Made by a program: the position numbers and the translations under genes. From positions 1 to 32,201 of the forward strand of contig JAFGQK010000006.1 of assembly GCA_016935735.1 (NCBI GenBank): a stretch of 32,201 nt of DNA. The letters run 5' to 3'. Positions 16,401 to 24,351 of this stretch are shown here, piece after piece (the stretch's first letter is position 1; every line of letters starts with the position of its first letter). The notes under the pieces are model-generated. The model was not told the DNA's origin, ran no database searches, and was given only the letters and a program-made list of their open reading frames with translations. Source of the DNA: Spirochaetales bacterium (GTDB taxonomy: Bacteria; Spirochaetota; Spirochaetia; SZUA-6; JAFGRV01).

Positions 16401-17638
16401 TAATCTTCCGAGATACAGGTATCGTCTTCAGGATAATAGAGGCCGGTAATAACATTATCGATTCTTTTTATGTTTATATAATTGAGCTGGGCCTGTCCCC
16501 GGTCACCCTTTTTTATGACTAACAGGGGGTTGCCGGGAGTAATTCTGATATAATCTTCAATGAGTAATTGAAAATTCTTAAAAGACCAGTTGCCTTTGTT
16601 GAAACGATAGTGATAAAACGGATCGAATCGGTAATAATAATAATCGTGGAATCGTTGAACTGCGTTTTTATCATAAAAATATCTTTTATCATTAATAAAG
16701 ACATCCTTGCTCTGGAAATAATTTGCAAAAATATCATTCAGACTTAAGGTTACTTTATAATATCCGCTCTCCAGTTTTATTTTCCAGGAATTATCTTTAT
16801 CAATACCGATAAAGGAATCAATGAGGTATTCTTCCTGCTTGATGATATCCCGTGCATTTTTTCCGGCATTTGCTTCCCATCCATAGGTATAGCCGTCTGG
16901 TTTTATCCCATATTCCTGTCCATTATCCAGGAAATAATTATTCACTTCTTTTGTTTTCTTATTCCCGAAGTTAATGTTGATATAAGGTTCCTGTTCCAGA
17001 TCGAGGTTGCCGAGCAGGGAAGCCGAATAATAATTGCTCCTGTCACCGGACCAGGCAATAACACAATCTGTATAGTATGTATCAACATCATTGATAATGA
17101 TATCAAATCCGATGAGATCATTGTGGTTCTTTTTATCATCTATGGGAATCCTGGCTTCCAGGATATATCCGGTTTTTGCAGGAGCCCATTTATGGGAAAT
17201 GCCTTTTTTATGACCGGGTACCCGTGTATAAATTCTATCCTGGTTGTACGGGAAACTGAACTGGTAATCATTGTCGTCCAATTGTTCACTCTTTTCATTC
17301 CCGAAATCAAAGAAAATACTCACACTGTCATTATAGAGGTAATGATTCGTATTATTTTTTTTGAAATCATCTTCGGTCCGGATAATGAGGTAGATGAAAT
17401 AATCGTCAAACAACACCTTGTACCGGCTGTCAAGATCATTCTCATTGTGAATAGTCCCATATACAATGGTATCGATGTTTTCCCATTCGCTATCCTCCCA
17501 GATACTGTCCATCTTCCCATCGATGACAGGGCCGGATGTCCGGAGGTATTTTACCTTTATGGTATTCGAACATATCGGGAAAGCGAGCATGAAAAAAAGT
17601 ATAATAATAATGCCTTTTTTTATTAAAGAATGATTCAT
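10424..17638 (-). CDS. Giant secreted multi-module glycoside hydrolase (clan GH-A, agarase-like)
   Basis: A 2404-residue protein; the ATG at 17638 has AAGGAG upstream and opens a signal peptide ending near FPICS. Modules in order: a CBM9/DOMON-like domain (about 31-225, PVIDGKMDSIWEDSEW); a malectin-like domain (240-395); a beta-sandwich region; Ig-like repeats from about 650; a ZU5-like domain (908-1018) ending in INHFSYYAAG; the hydrolase (about 1020-1640); a second copy of the Ig-like WTW repeat (about 1697-1795); an AbfB/CBM42-like beta-trefoil (1900-2026); and an unassigned C-terminus. The hydrolase opens with CFLDQGGNPFYSTGVNSV, as in agarase-like families. Glu1206 in GYYYVGEYDFG is the likely acid/base and Glu1574 in VMIGEFSF the likely nucleophile. 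About 180 helical residues (1290-1470) are inserted between them. It is the last gene of the secreted operon, 23 bases after the glycine-rich gene. The substrate is probably a marine-type or plant polysaccharide, not determinable here. Confidence 0.75.
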   Translation of the reverse strand: MNHSLIKKGIIIILFFMLAFPICSNTIKVKYLRTSGPVIDGKMDSIWEDSEWENIDTIVYGTIHNENDLDSRYKVLFDDYFIYLIIRTEDDFKKNNTNHYLYNDSVSIFFDFGNEKSEQLDDNDYQFSFPYNQDRIYTRVPGHKKGISHKWAPAKTGYILEARIPIDDKKNHNDLIGFDIIINDVDTYYTDCVIAWSGDRSNYYSASLLGNLDLEQEPYININFGNKKTKEVNNYFLDNGQEYGIKPDGYTYGWEANAGKNARDIIKQEEYLIDSFIGIDKDNSWKIKLESGYYKVTLSLNDIFANYFQSKDVFINDKRYFYDKNAVQRFHDYYYYRFDPFYHYRFNKGNWSFKNFQLLIEDYIRITPGNPLLVIKKGDRGQAQLNYINIKRIDNVITGLYYPEDDTCISEDYRERYKSFGDECQILINKQHYFYAGERIGVFEFNLDDYTELENALFKVYVRNPLTYNFSRGQIHVKLFALKGYEFDENELTWSNCDFIHFQERKKVSLINDAVYLDEQDISGKNNTFISFNIKEYLLHNPPGKFTFIIMQENGTNEPVRLFSKEMGFNTPVVEVKEKKQTAVFEGSLTKDTNGTYILRTDNGNEYYCESHVYDLDEYLGLEVIITGSFSEVNNTIIVETIEVFPPEKVVLYANYWNNDGFPVWTWNTPEGAGLYRYKLNNSPWTETENLSYTPHVSLGEDHYMLYVQCRNRFSDWSEAASLDIIVDKTKPSIETITCLTPANNQNCLFSWDANDNYTTGESLFFEWGIDASIAGNGTTTDYKPENSLEAGWHTFSLKARDLAGNWSQSREISFYIDVTPPEIETIQIHYSDSQAYYSWKGTDDYSKVLSYEYSFNNTDWISTNDTRCFITTNSFDFFSVRARDEAGNWSEIYSYSAYADGLEIVHDDGVELHIPPESAEELVFINVESLDVDDTFDDHQVSLQSNIFHFSANPDDIHFTKDCELKIEYKENGFDESKLRIFRFNEETMEWEPQDTLSINTEENYITARINHFSYYAAGMSFFRVGYAVVNGEKKWCFLDQGGNPFYSTGVNSVNGTGHPVIRENIADYPENYPWDEEHNEPRYYDYFYQYVAALVDKYGPDDWQNEWFLETKSRLDDWNFNTLGPWGSYRKTGSSTGRFDLPVIEDFNMPYVMMLNLAKNEDYKRDKDVFSEEFDTLLEDEVNKSIIPERVNDPNLIGYYYVGEYDFGPIGYNATGPTISDMFYEYFARGEDHAGKHALIEFLKDFYHNDIHQFKMEFGLYFTHSGVLFPESHDGYPEIESFDDLLKLKATSDLQLALNDKENFIFILPIMITPADLLPDMKSIYNDVVFKYDAIINRDWDKIDQFRPDISDNYYGLKNLYLSIENLFNDYPEVQAVFNEVIFSDSAEEFINSLDALDEQIYNTIKSIDHIISGLIDDSRIGPLQALKDYLQQMQSNLSDLLGFKTIFNEIIDAYDKWKATFDYPDVRKEWMKFTAETYFRKCQQAIRAKDINHLILGTEFIAWATPVEVVKILGKYTDVVSVNFYNLAQGLPEESPLKILVNYVSDVCNVVRFQNLEEFYDYSGKPVMIGEFSFVSDENLSGCPNSQYRPLPKAETQEERAEMFEIEASNFIDSPYMIGYHWFEYADQPPEGRIGDGEDFNVGIVSINDEVYEELTAKMKTMNGKANDFAHHNVPLHPDDTIVSLINVLQQPPAKVRLQAEYWNRTGYPEWQWDQPAGAELYQYRLDDESWVETTELSFIPGTSLPEGSHTLTVRCKSTCSKWSEAASLAVMIDTGKPVITGITYEPQTHSSKARFTWTASDNYTDPLELKYEIRIDEKPVRIVDSPEYVLIDHMYEGSHSFNINAIDKAGNRSDVMIKEFMIDQLTFIDSIYTIEPELYPYHYAHITNTNGLDIAAINSQDDYLHSRFKIQKGSIPGENHIALESVHLTGCYIRRSGTDVIVSAKSVYDANPGNDPLFLEDSTFIIQPGLGNQDGFSLESYSSPGLYVKANDSDLVIGEVNILDPADCARATFYFTKKGNTLDLTMVNTHAEFEALTRYNLDLNLPIETTGKRYVGDAENANSHLFVKSCYCIPYYHGYEAVAGDNQGDYRIVIWKGDYDLKNDGTFINNTAAFFWSLFTQNQNKDDVGYYGAGAEVCVYKKKTYKIRNAEELLLFLPLEEMLTMLENLKIQLLDALGNIDVDLNDYIDDDIFESFPEINSDIDQFIFYYRDLFKMSDYELMRKIPPMMHGFEFRLDPSPNRIIQRIGEYLSDSDNMNNFLYEFIWVYAGNPIPAINNIMKKLRDDYPEDFEYTHYMPYSPSNFSNADPPLLQAVMVSKVDTVIDGDVIKKGDVIVADSLRTWWLNCWTGKDGHGQELQWDDVILYFKIEGFYNNQWQRWDHDQQVGGWGSVTDFLYIDL

Positions 17639-17661
17639 ATAGTTATTCTCCTTACCGGAAA

Positions 17662-18684
17662 TTATTTGTTCAATATTCCCTTCCATTTAATACTCATATA
17701 GCCGGAATCACCGCTGTCCCCTTTATGGCCGCTGCTGTGACAGTTGCTGCCTTCACCGCCGTCACCCCCCCTGCCGTAACCGGAGCCATTATTCCCGCCG
17801 TTGCCGCCGTGGCCATCGCCATGATTACTGCTCCCTCCCGGATATCCGGAACCGCCGTCGCCCCAGTCATCACCGCCTTTATTTCTTCCCCGTTCACCGC
17901 CGCCTCCCGGATGTGCATATAGAACATAGCTGGAGGTTGCCGTTTCCAGGAAATAGGATGGTGCGCCGCTGTCGCCGGAATGACCTGAATAATGCTTTCC
18001 TCCCCCCCTGCCATAGTCCCCGCCATCACCGATATATATCTGGTAATTCATAGAAGGATCCAGGGAATAAGCCGGTACATTAAGCACCTGGCCGGCGCCG
18101 CCGCCCCCGCCGCCGCTTCCTTCTTCACAGGTATTGCTTCCGTCTGAATTGGTTTCGGATTTCCCGCTGCCCCCGCCGCCGCCGCCGCCGCCGCCGGCTA
18201 CTATAAGTAAATCGGCAATGGGAAAATTGACCCTGCCGTATTTATCGTTGAACCTGAAATACGATGTTCCATTTGATTTGAATTCCTCCGTATTTTGAAC
18301 AGGCACCGGATACATTACCGTATTCGCCGATACCGGCCGGCTTATTTCCCCGAGGCTGTTCTTTACCCATGCATAAAGAATGATGCTTCCCGACCGGATA
18401 CCCAATGTTATTTGATTGGGTTTGGTGCCTGACCACGATGATGCTGCCGTTGGTTCGATCAAGCTGGTAGTCACCAGCCAGTAGTTCGTACCGGCATCAT
18501 TGTTTGAATTTAAATTGTAATTTATTTGTATGCTATCTTTTGTCAAATACGTATTTGTTATCCTGAATTCCGTTATTTCCGGGGCTTCCTGGCCATAACT
18601 ATTATTGGGGAACATATATCCGGCACACTGCAATGCCGCTATGATGATTATGGTTAAGCCCTTTATTTTTATTGCTTTCAACAT
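17662..18684 (-). CDS. Secreted glycine-rich domain protein
   Basis: 340 residues, with ATG 18684 behind AAGGAGA. A signal peptide covers about residues 1-31. Residues 35-130 form an Ig-like beta domain (APEITEFRITNTYLTKDSIQINY). The C-terminal half is a bacterial glycine-rich domain: LLIVAGGGGGGGGG near residue 156, then GAGQVLNVPAYSL, NYQIYIGDGG and many GxGG turns, ending with DSGYMSIKWKGILNK. Similar glycine-rich domains, with the pattern LIVAGGGGGG followed by a YxIxIGxGG strand, occur in secreted proteins of many bacteria and in phage fibres, where they pack as polyglycine helices and help attachment. The DNA holds seven GGC codons in a row (18175-18195), prone to in-frame length change. 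It lies between two giant genes in the operon and probably encodes an adhesive or scaffold part of the same surface assembly; its function is inferred only. Confidence 0.7.
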   Translation of the reverse strand: MLKAIKIKGLTIIIIAALQCAGYMFPNNSYGQEAPEITEFRITNTYLTKDSIQINYNLNSNNDAGTNYWLVTTSLIEPTAASSWSGTKPNQITLGIRSGSIILYAWVKNSLGEISRPVSANTVMYPVPVQNTEEFKSNGTSYFRFNDKYGRVNFPIADLLIVAGGGGGGGGGSGKSETNSDGSNTCEEGSGGGGGGAGQVLNVPAYSLDPSMNYQIYIGDGGDYGRGGGKHYSGHSGDSGAPSYFLETATSSYVLYAHPGGGGERGRNKGGDDWGDGGSGYPGGSSNHGDGHGGNGGNNGSGYGRGGDGGEGSNCHSSGHKGDSGDSGYMSIKWKGILNK

Positions 18685-18753
18685 TTTATTATCTCCTTTT
18701 AAAAAGATTATATATCTTCATTCCGGTATTCCTTCCGTGAATAGCCGGACAGG

Positions 18754-21700
18754 TTAAAATATACCATTAAGTGGTAATACCATTGTATGATCTTCAATTG
18801 CCTCATCCACATCTTCCTGTGTATATTTCTGGCCTATGGATCCCGATATTTTTTCATCAAGTACGGTTTGCCACCCGCCGGAACTGGCAATGTTTACCGG
18901 GATGAAACCGAAAATGTAAAGGTCCACACTCCACTTTGCTTTAATAACAGGGTGAATGTAACCGTAGAGATAGTAAAGCAGATCAAAATCAGGATAAAAG
19001 TTTTCATCGATGCTGGCTATAAGGTCCGTATCAATGATTCCTTTCAGGGTAATCTTGCCTTTTATGTTACCGCTTGCACCTAACGTTAACAGGGGCATGG
19101 GTCCGGTTAAAAGGGGAGCATATAAAGGTGCCGACTGTGCGGACGCCTTTCCTTTGAATAATTTTCCGCTGTAATAGGTGTATTGATGAAAGGAAAAGTG
19201 AAAGGGTGAAACAGTCAGGATGCTGTCTGCCAGCAGAAATCTGACAGATGCATTTAAAGACATCGGGATATCGATGTCAAGGCTGTATAATTCCAGGTCG
19301 CCTGTTATACGGAGAAGCGGCGGGAGTATGATGTCCAGAAGTGATATGCCGACAAAGCCATCCATTTCCAGTTCGACATTGGGAGTCCGGATATCCACAT
19401 CTGTATAGAAATTAATATCAAGCTGGGCATCCCCGACCAATTCGTACCCGTCGTCTTCATCGCACACCAGACAGATTTTCCCGTCAAAATCAATATCCAG
19501 ATTGAGTTCCCCGACATCGATTTTCAGTTCTTCTTTTACCGTAAATTTGAATATTCCGTAATAATACACTCCTAAAACATTATCCAGCCAATCATCAAGA
19601 CCCAGTTCTGCTATATCACTTATAAAACCGATGACATTTTTCCAGTGAATAAAAAGGACATCGTCATGCTGGTCCACATCAATATCCAATTCGGTTCCCA
19701 GAGGAGCCAGTACATTTTCATTGAGCATCTTGAGCACATACTCCAGAATAAACTCTTCGTTTTCCAGTTGATACAGCCAGCTGTTGACATTATCGACGAG
19801 TTGCTGCAGATTCGCCTTTGCCTGTTCAAAAGCACTTTGTACGATTTCTTCAAATTCATCGGTATTTTCGTCAATCGGGAAGGCCCCCAGGTTGATGCAA
19901 TAGCCTTCATTGGGATCATACGTAATCAATAACAGATAGCTTTGCCCCTTCGGAATGTCGTAATACCCATTCGTCAGTGGTACGTTCGTCGCATTGAGTT
20001 TTACATCCGACTGGTCTTTGGAAGTCACCTTGGTCGTTATCTGGTAGTTGACTTTATTTTCTTCCGTCACGACAGGTATTACCGAATAACCCTGTGTCAT
20101 GCTCTTGTGGGTCGTTGCCAGCTGCAGTTCCAGCAATTCGTCCAGATCGATTTCGCTCATGACAATCCTTTCTTTATCCGTATCACCGGGAAAGCTTGTT
20201 TGTGTAGCAAAATATGCCCAGGGGAACCGGTGGGGCTTCATGGAATTTTTCAATCGCTGGATGTTGAAGTAATAATAATAACTGTCCAGGACAATCCCGT
20301 TCTGGCCAACTGCGTTGATTTTAACATAATTATTTTCTACGGATAAAAGACCCAGATCGACATAAGAATTAAACCCGTTTCCCGGGGTATTATCAACAAA
20401 GATTTTCGAGTTGGTATGGAATTCCACATATGCGACCGGTCCCGCCGTATCGACCTGCATGATATTGAAAAGACTCACATCTTCCAGGTATTCATCATCA
20501 CCGGGAAACTTGCTGGTTACCCCTGTTATCTGGGCGGTTTGAAAAGTAATCCCGTAACTGTTGTCGCCCTTCCATTCTCCCTTGATCTCATCCCCGGGAT
20601 CGATGCTGACTAAGAACTCATCACCAAACATCGCTTCAATTGTATCCAGGGTTACCTCGACGGACTTCCCGACCGGAATATCCGAAACCCCGGTTATCTG
20701 TGTATCGACAGCACCGGTTTTTGAGACATGATCGAAGCGGACAGGTATTGTTTCGTCAATATCCACATCCCCGGTGTTGTATATCCTGAGTGACACATTG
20801 GTAAGAACTGCTTCATGAGCAGGATCATCCACGGGAGTATATGTATAATCAATGCTGCCGGTATGAACAGTGACATTTTTTATGCCAATCTGGAAGCGAT
20901 TTGTTTTACCGACTATGTATTCATTAAGATAACCGCGGAGATTGAAATGATGAGTGCCGGGTTTGGTTTTGACAGGAATATCAACCCCGGGCGGATCCAC
21001 GATTAACCGTGGCTCGGCATTATCGATATTCTGACTCAGGGATTGAAAATCGCCTTCAGCCAGATACTTGTAATTGATAGTCGGAAATACTTCGTCGGTG
21101 ATTATTTTTTCATTCTGTGCCGGGGCAAGTAGTTCCAGTGTAATGACGGAAAAAGATACCTTTTTTTCCACTGTCCTGCCGCTTGAGTCTTTGCAGCTTA
21201 TTTTAAATTCATGTATCCCGACAGGCAGATTTTCCAGTCTCTCGATTTCCCGGCCATTTAAATAATACTGCACGAAAGATAACGCTTTATTTGCCTTAAA
21301 GTGAATCGGAATATCGTTATAAGCATAAATACCGGGTTGGGGCATTATTATTTCCAGCTCCGGTACTACCGTATCGATGTGAAAGGTTATGTTTTGATTG
21401 ATTTGATTGCCATTTACAGGTTGAATTGCTTTCAGGCTCAATACATATGTTCCATCGGCTTCAAAATCCAGTTTCATTCCTGATGTCAAGGTGCCGCTTT
21501 TTCCATTCACTGAATAACTTATTTCTGCATTTGTATCAAAGAGTACGTCAATTTCTCTTGTTGAAAAAATTTGTCCATCAACAGGCTGGATGACATTTAT
21601 CCAGGGAATGGTCTGTTTAACACTGAAGTCAACTGCTTTAGAAACTGTTACATTGTTTTCATCCTGTCCATATACCACCAGTGTATAATTCCCGTCTTCC

Positions 21701-24351
21701 AGATTGGTAAGCGCCAGTTCTTCAGAAATAGGGCCATTGTTCAGGGTATGCCAGACTTTTTTCAAGGGCATACTGCTCCAATATTCTATGGAAACAGCAT
21801 TCGTTTCATATTCTGTTGCCCGGGGGGAGAGGAGGGTGAAATTGAAAGCATCATGATCCAGGTTGAAGGTTATTTTCTTTTCGATTTTCTTTCCCGTTGT
21901 ATCCCGGGCACTCATACCAAATACCTGCTGTCCCTCTTCGAGGTCTTTCATATCTAAAATAAAACCTCCATTATTGTAGCGCATAGGTGTTTCGGTTGGA
22001 TTTCCGTTAGCATCAAGACCCTTAATGATGATATCGCTGTTTTCTTCCATAATATTATTGAGACTGTCAGTCCGGGATTGATTGTATAGTATCTGTATAT
22101 CCTGGACCGGCTCATTGTTCAGGTAAGCAATCACATTCATCAATTCAACATTACCCGAATATTTGAATTTCACTTCATCGCTGTACGTACTTCCTTCTTC
22201 AATACCGTAAATGAATAATTCCGGTTCGATCACCGAGACAATCTGGAAAATATGACAGGTGCCGTAATTCCCCAGTAAATCCCCGGCTTGCAGTTCAATG
22301 TGGTTGGACCCGTTCTTGAGGATCAATGTTATTTCATCTTTACCGGAAATATCGACAAAGGGATCCGTATTCAGTCTGTATTTTACAGTTCCTGTTCCAA
22401 TACCCTTATCCTGGATATCCAGTTTCAATAAATAGGTATAATCATTCAACTCACAGGAATAGTTTATTTCCGGGGGACTCCGGTCACAGATTACGATATC
22501 CGGGCTTGTATATTCATACTCAAAATCTGCATTATTTCTTACCACCCATTTAAACATAAAGCATTTGCCGTCTTCGAGTATGACATTTTCCGATTGGCTC
22601 AGGGTGGATTGTTTCCCGTATTCGATCCATTCCCCAAATACAGGGGATGCATTTTTCAGGTAAGCGGCTTCTTTTTTATACAACTGGATACCCTGGTATC
22701 TTCCTTCCGGGAGATTGATGAATACTTCGGTACTGTTATTCCTGGTAAACCCGTTTTCATAATCAATACTCCCGTCTTTGCCGTCCAGGGGATTCGCATA
22801 GAGATAATGCCTTATTTCACTGAGCCATGTCTGATTTGTAACAGGATCGACAAGTTTACATTGAATGGCAAGATCGCTATCGGGATTAAGAGTTTCGGTG
22901 CATATTGATTTATCCCCGTTTAAAAACAGTATCTCCTGATGCATGGCCTGCTGGTCCTGCCTGGTTAATGAAAGCAGGAATTGTTTATTATCAAGGTTTT
23001 GCAGCTTCATATCATGAATAAACGTCAGTCGATCTGCCGAATAATTGTAAAATACCGATTCATACTCCGCTTCATCATTCTCATTATAGTTCTTAAGGAC
23101 AATTTTCCCATTATGATCGGATACATAGAATGCAATGAAACCTGTGTTATTATAATTATCCAGTACTGCATATTTTATATTACTGGCCGTATATAATGAT
23201 TTTTCTTCACCCAATACCCCGGTACCAGCATTATATCTTCTTATTAAAAACGAATGGTTTCCTCCACTCTTTTTGATCCAGGAATATACCAGCTCTTCAT
23301 CCTGCTCAATAATATTCACACCATCTGCCTGGATATAGGTAACAGGAACCGGGAAATTCAGGTTGGTTCTGCTATAGGATGCTTCGCCCAGGTCGATGAT
23401 ATACTCTGTGGAATAATCAGGATTACCTGAATAGAGTATATTGTTATAAATTCTCGAGACGAGTGAAATGTTATTTCCATTTATTAATACAGGCCACGAA
23501 ACCAAAAAGGCCCCATTATTCAAACCCAGGGTATGATAATTCAGAACCGGGGAATTTTCTATGAGAATAGAACTTCCCAACGGTACACACTCCATATCGA
23601 ATGAGATTCCCTCCAGGCACCATTCATTGATATCGGTGCTTCCTTTGATCCAGGTCACGACAAAGCCTTTGGAAGGAACAGCCGTAATGTGATATCTGGA
23701 AAAGGTCGACCAGTGGACAGCACTGATGATATTATTATATTTCTTGATCTCGAACTCATCATTGATTAATACACCACCGGCATCATATTTTTTGCCCAGT
23801 AATGTAGTTTCCGGTCCATTATAGATACTCCAGATGATGACAAATCCATTGTCCGATAAAGCTGAAATCTCCGGGGTCAATGGAAAGGAAGAGGGGTTTG
23901 CATTAACAATAACTTTTTCTCCCACAGGAAGACCCTCGAAATCAATTATCTGGAAATAGATATTGTAATACAATGTACCATTTTGTTTGATTTTATCTGT
24001 CCAGCAGACAACGTACCCCTTGCCGGGAATCACTGTGGCAGTGGATTGATTGATATAGTCATTTTTTGTGGGGATACTGTATTTTATTGCATTGTCTTTT
24101 ATCGTTGCCGGCAACCATGTCAATCCGGCATCGAGTGAATAAAAAGCATCTTTATCTGTCTGTGTGAATGAGGTTTCACCGGTATAACTGCATTCTATAT
24201 CAATAAAACCATAATAATTAATCCCATTAATGACATGGCCTTTGGAAATCCGCGGCATACCTAAATTATAATCTTCTGTTTGTGAGGAAAGCATCATTGA
24301 CGGGATGCATAGTATCATTAAACCTATGAAAAATGATTTATATAATTTCAT
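18754..24351 (-). CDS. Giant secreted protein: propeller, Ig-like repeats and beta-rich C-terminus
   Basis: 1865 residues, with ATG 24351 behind a strong AAGGAGG, overlapping the upstream gene stop as ATGA. The signal peptide is residues 1-22. Residues about 100-390 hold five repeats of roughly 50 residues with the pattern GFVVxWxxx...GxxYDxxGxxxGxExxVN (GYVVCWTDK, GFVIIWSIY, GFVVTWIKG, AFLVSWPVL, ELVYSWIKK), which looks like a beta-propeller. From about 600 to 1100 are at least five Ig-like or bacterial surface domains, one with VDTVVPELEIIMPQPG. A CARDB-like domain follows near 1130-1230 (LRIYNTGDVDIDETIPVRF). The last 350 residues alternate polar and hydrophobic residues (KIDVGELNLDIDFDGKI) like a long beta-sheet. 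No catalytic motif was recognised. Probable surface or secreted binding protein; the cellular anchor is unclear, as no sorting signal is visible. Confidence 0.75.
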   Translation of the reverse strand: MKLYKSFFIGLMILCIPSMMLSSQTEDYNLGMPRISKGHVINGINYYGFIDIECSYTGETSFTQTDKDAFYSLDAGLTWLPATIKDNAIKYSIPTKNDYINQSTATVIPGKGYVVCWTDKIKQNGTLYYNIYFQIIDFEGLPVGEKVIVNANPSSFPLTPEISALSDNGFVIIWSIYNGPETTLLGKKYDAGGVLINDEFEIKKYNNIISAVHWSTFSRYHITAVPSKGFVVTWIKGSTDINEWCLEGISFDMECVPLGSSILIENSPVLNYHTLGLNNGAFLVSWPVLINGNNISLVSRIYNNILYSGNPDYSTEYIIDLGEASYSRTNLNFPVPVTYIQADGVNIIEQDEELVYSWIKKSGGNHSFLIRRYNAGTGVLGEEKSLYTASNIKYAVLDNYNNTGFIAFYVSDHNGKIVLKNYNENDEAEYESVFYNYSADRLTFIHDMKLQNLDNKQFLLSLTRQDQQAMHQEILFLNGDKSICTETLNPDSDLAIQCKLVDPVTNQTWLSEIRHYLYANPLDGKDGSIDYENGFTRNNSTEVFINLPEGRYQGIQLYKKEAAYLKNASPVFGEWIEYGKQSTLSQSENVILEDGKCFMFKWVVRNNADFEYEYTSPDIVICDRSPPEINYSCELNDYTYLLKLDIQDKGIGTGTVKYRLNTDPFVDISGKDEITLILKNGSNHIELQAGDLLGNYGTCHIFQIVSVIEPELFIYGIEEGSTYSDEVKFKYSGNVELMNVIAYLNNEPVQDIQILYNQSRTDSLNNIMEENSDIIIKGLDANGNPTETPMRYNNGGFILDMKDLEEGQQVFGMSARDTTGKKIEKKITFNLDHDAFNFTLLSPRATEYETNAVSIEYWSSMPLKKVWHTLNNGPISEELALTNLEDGNYTLVVYGQDENNVTVSKAVDFSVKQTIPWINVIQPVDGQIFSTREIDVLFDTNAEISYSVNGKSGTLTSGMKLDFEADGTYVLSLKAIQPVNGNQINQNITFHIDTVVPELEIIMPQPGIYAYNDIPIHFKANKALSFVQYYLNGREIERLENLPVGIHEFKISCKDSSGRTVEKKVSFSVITLELLAPAQNEKIITDEVFPTINYKYLAEGDFQSLSQNIDNAEPRLIVDPPGVDIPVKTKPGTHHFNLRGYLNEYIVGKTNRFQIGIKNVTVHTGSIDYTYTPVDDPAHEAVLTNVSLRIYNTGDVDIDETIPVRFDHVSKTGAVDTQITGVSDIPVGKSVEVTLDTIEAMFGDEFLVSIDPGDEIKGEWKGDNSYGITFQTAQITGVTSKFPGDDEYLEDVSLFNIMQVDTAGPVAYVEFHTNSKIFVDNTPGNGFNSYVDLGLLSVENNYVKINAVGQNGIVLDSYYYYFNIQRLKNSMKPHRFPWAYFATQTSFPGDTDKERIVMSEIDLDELLELQLATTHKSMTQGYSVIPVVTEENKVNYQITTKVTSKDQSDVKLNATNVPLTNGYYDIPKGQSYLLLITYDPNEGYCINLGAFPIDENTDEFEEIVQSAFEQAKANLQQLVDNVNSWLYQLENEEFILEYVLKMLNENVLAPLGTELDIDVDQHDDVLFIHWKNVIGFISDIAELGLDDWLDNVLGVYYYGIFKFTVKEELKIDVGELNLDIDFDGKICLVCDEDDGYELVGDAQLDINFYTDVDIRTPNVELEMDGFVGISLLDIILPPLLRITGDLELYSLDIDIPMSLNASVRFLLADSILTVSPFHFSFHQYTYYSGKLFKGKASAQSAPLYAPLLTGPMPLLTLGASGNIKGKITLKGIIDTDLIASIDENFYPDFDLLYYLYGYIHPVIKAKWSVDLYIFGFIPVNIASSGGWQTVLDEKISGSIGQKYTQEDVDEAIEDHTMVLPLNGIF

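Noticed and set aside
17694..18029. Ala/Gly-rich 111-codon minus-strand frame in the glycine-rich gene
   Set aside because: Composition is forced by the GGC/GGA repeats read in a shifted frame; the frame with signal peptide and ribosome site is the true one.
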